NCBI RefSeq assembly: GCF_938030755.1
Contig: NZ_CALHIF010000045.1
Coordinates: 1-21,687, forward strand
Origin: an uncultured Granulicatella sp.
GTDB lineage: Bacteria; Bacillota; Bacilli; Lactobacillales; Aerococcaceae
Reading direction: 5' to 3'
DNA: 21,687 nucleotides
The position numbers and the translations under genes are program-made. Every line of letters begins with the position of its first letter. Within the stretch, counting starts at the first letter, position 1. Below, piece by piece: positions 21,578-21,687 of this stretch. The notes below the pieces were generated by a model that did no database searches, had not been told where the DNA came from, and was given only the letters and a program-made list of their open reading frames with translations.

Positions 21578-21687
21578 TTATTTCGATATAAATCTCGCAC
21601 GAAACTTCCCGTACCATTGTTCATTGGTAATTTTAAAGTACTCTCTATATTCTTTACGATACTTGAAGAAGTAAAAAGCCTTTATAA
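21578..21687 (-). CDS. Paralogous membrane protein, C-terminal 35 residues only (cut by window edge)
   Basis: The minus-strand frame ending at TAA 21578-21580 encodes FFKYRKEYREYFKITNEQWY then GKFRARFISK. This matches the C-terminus of the adjacent 293-residue protein almost residue for residue (KYRKEYRE, ITNEQWYGKF, ARF, SK shared). The DNA over about 100 bp is also clearly similar. It is therefore the upstream copy of a tandem duplication; the rest lies outside the window. Confidence 0.8.
   Translation of the reverse strand, partial: IKAFYFFKYRKEYREYFKITNEQWYGKFRARFISK

Noticed and set aside
1..21687. CRISPR array, tRNA or rRNA genes, complete insertion sequence or phage genes
   Set aside because: No regularly spaced direct repeats, no tRNA-like cloverleaf with an anticodon arm and CCA-type end, no rRNA motifs, and no transposase or integrase frame were seen on either strand.

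Overview
The window joins two kinds of DNA. From about 1.4 kb to the end it reads as the chromosome of a low-GC Gram-positive coccus of the Lactobacillales. The grounds are a mevalonate-pathway HMG-CoA synthase, strong GGAGG ribosome sites, lipoprotein-anchored metal receptors very close to the streptococcal/enterococcal PsaA and AdcA families, and an XRE-cupin/potABCD polyamine operon. An oral Carnobacteriaceae such as Granulicatella is my best guess, by inference only. The first ~1.38 kb is clearly AT-richer (about 30% GC in a hand-counted line, against about 40% further in). It carries the 5' part of brnQ behind an N-terminally truncated ArsC-family gene, with ATA- and AGA-rich codon use that looks Fusobacterium-like. 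The break falls near 1380-1460 and is either a chimeric assembly join or a transfer scar.

Layout: (1) 1-1380, foreign-looking arsC fragment and brnQ (minus). (2) 1541-4224, mvaS (minus) divergent from a stand-alone acetyl-CoA acetyltransferase (plus), together the first two mevalonate steps; mvaS has an unusual terminator-like hairpin in its leader. (3) 4287-7240, a DUF2974-type alpha/beta hydrolase (minus) divergent from a UPF0371/DUF1846 protein (plus). (4) 7396-7698, a ~300-bp palindromic, branched inverted-repeat element with no recognisable gene. (5) 7722-12198, a polyamine operon on the minus strand, XRE-cupin regulator-potA-potB-potC-potD, with overlapping genes, a clear promoter and a candidate operator. 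(6) 12379-13221, an AraC/GyrI-type regulator. (7) 13371-15304, adcA (zinc receptor with a ZinT domain). It has a Zur-like box on its promoter, and its 3' side is occupied by two diverged ~125-bp structured repeats and a strong hairpin. (8) 15664-16672, two orphan membrane proteins. (9) 16726-19378, a three-gene manganese-type ABC transporter operon (ATPase, permease, PsaA-like receptor) whose promoter is bracketed by two DtxR/MntR-like palindromes. (10) 19460-20280, nagB. (11) 20370-20612, a 41-residue membrane microprotein with its own promoter, ribosome site and terminator. (12) 20641-21687, two tandem paralogous membrane-protein genes, the upstream one cut by the window edge.

Most genes run on the minus strand; only the thiolase and UPF0371 genes are on plus. 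The most coherent theme is import: polyamines (Pot), zinc (AdcA) and manganese (Psa-like), each with its own visible control element. The least explained features are the two structured non-coding repeats (7396-7698 and 13429-13703), the compositional break near 1.4 kb, the mvaS leader hairpin and the microprotein.
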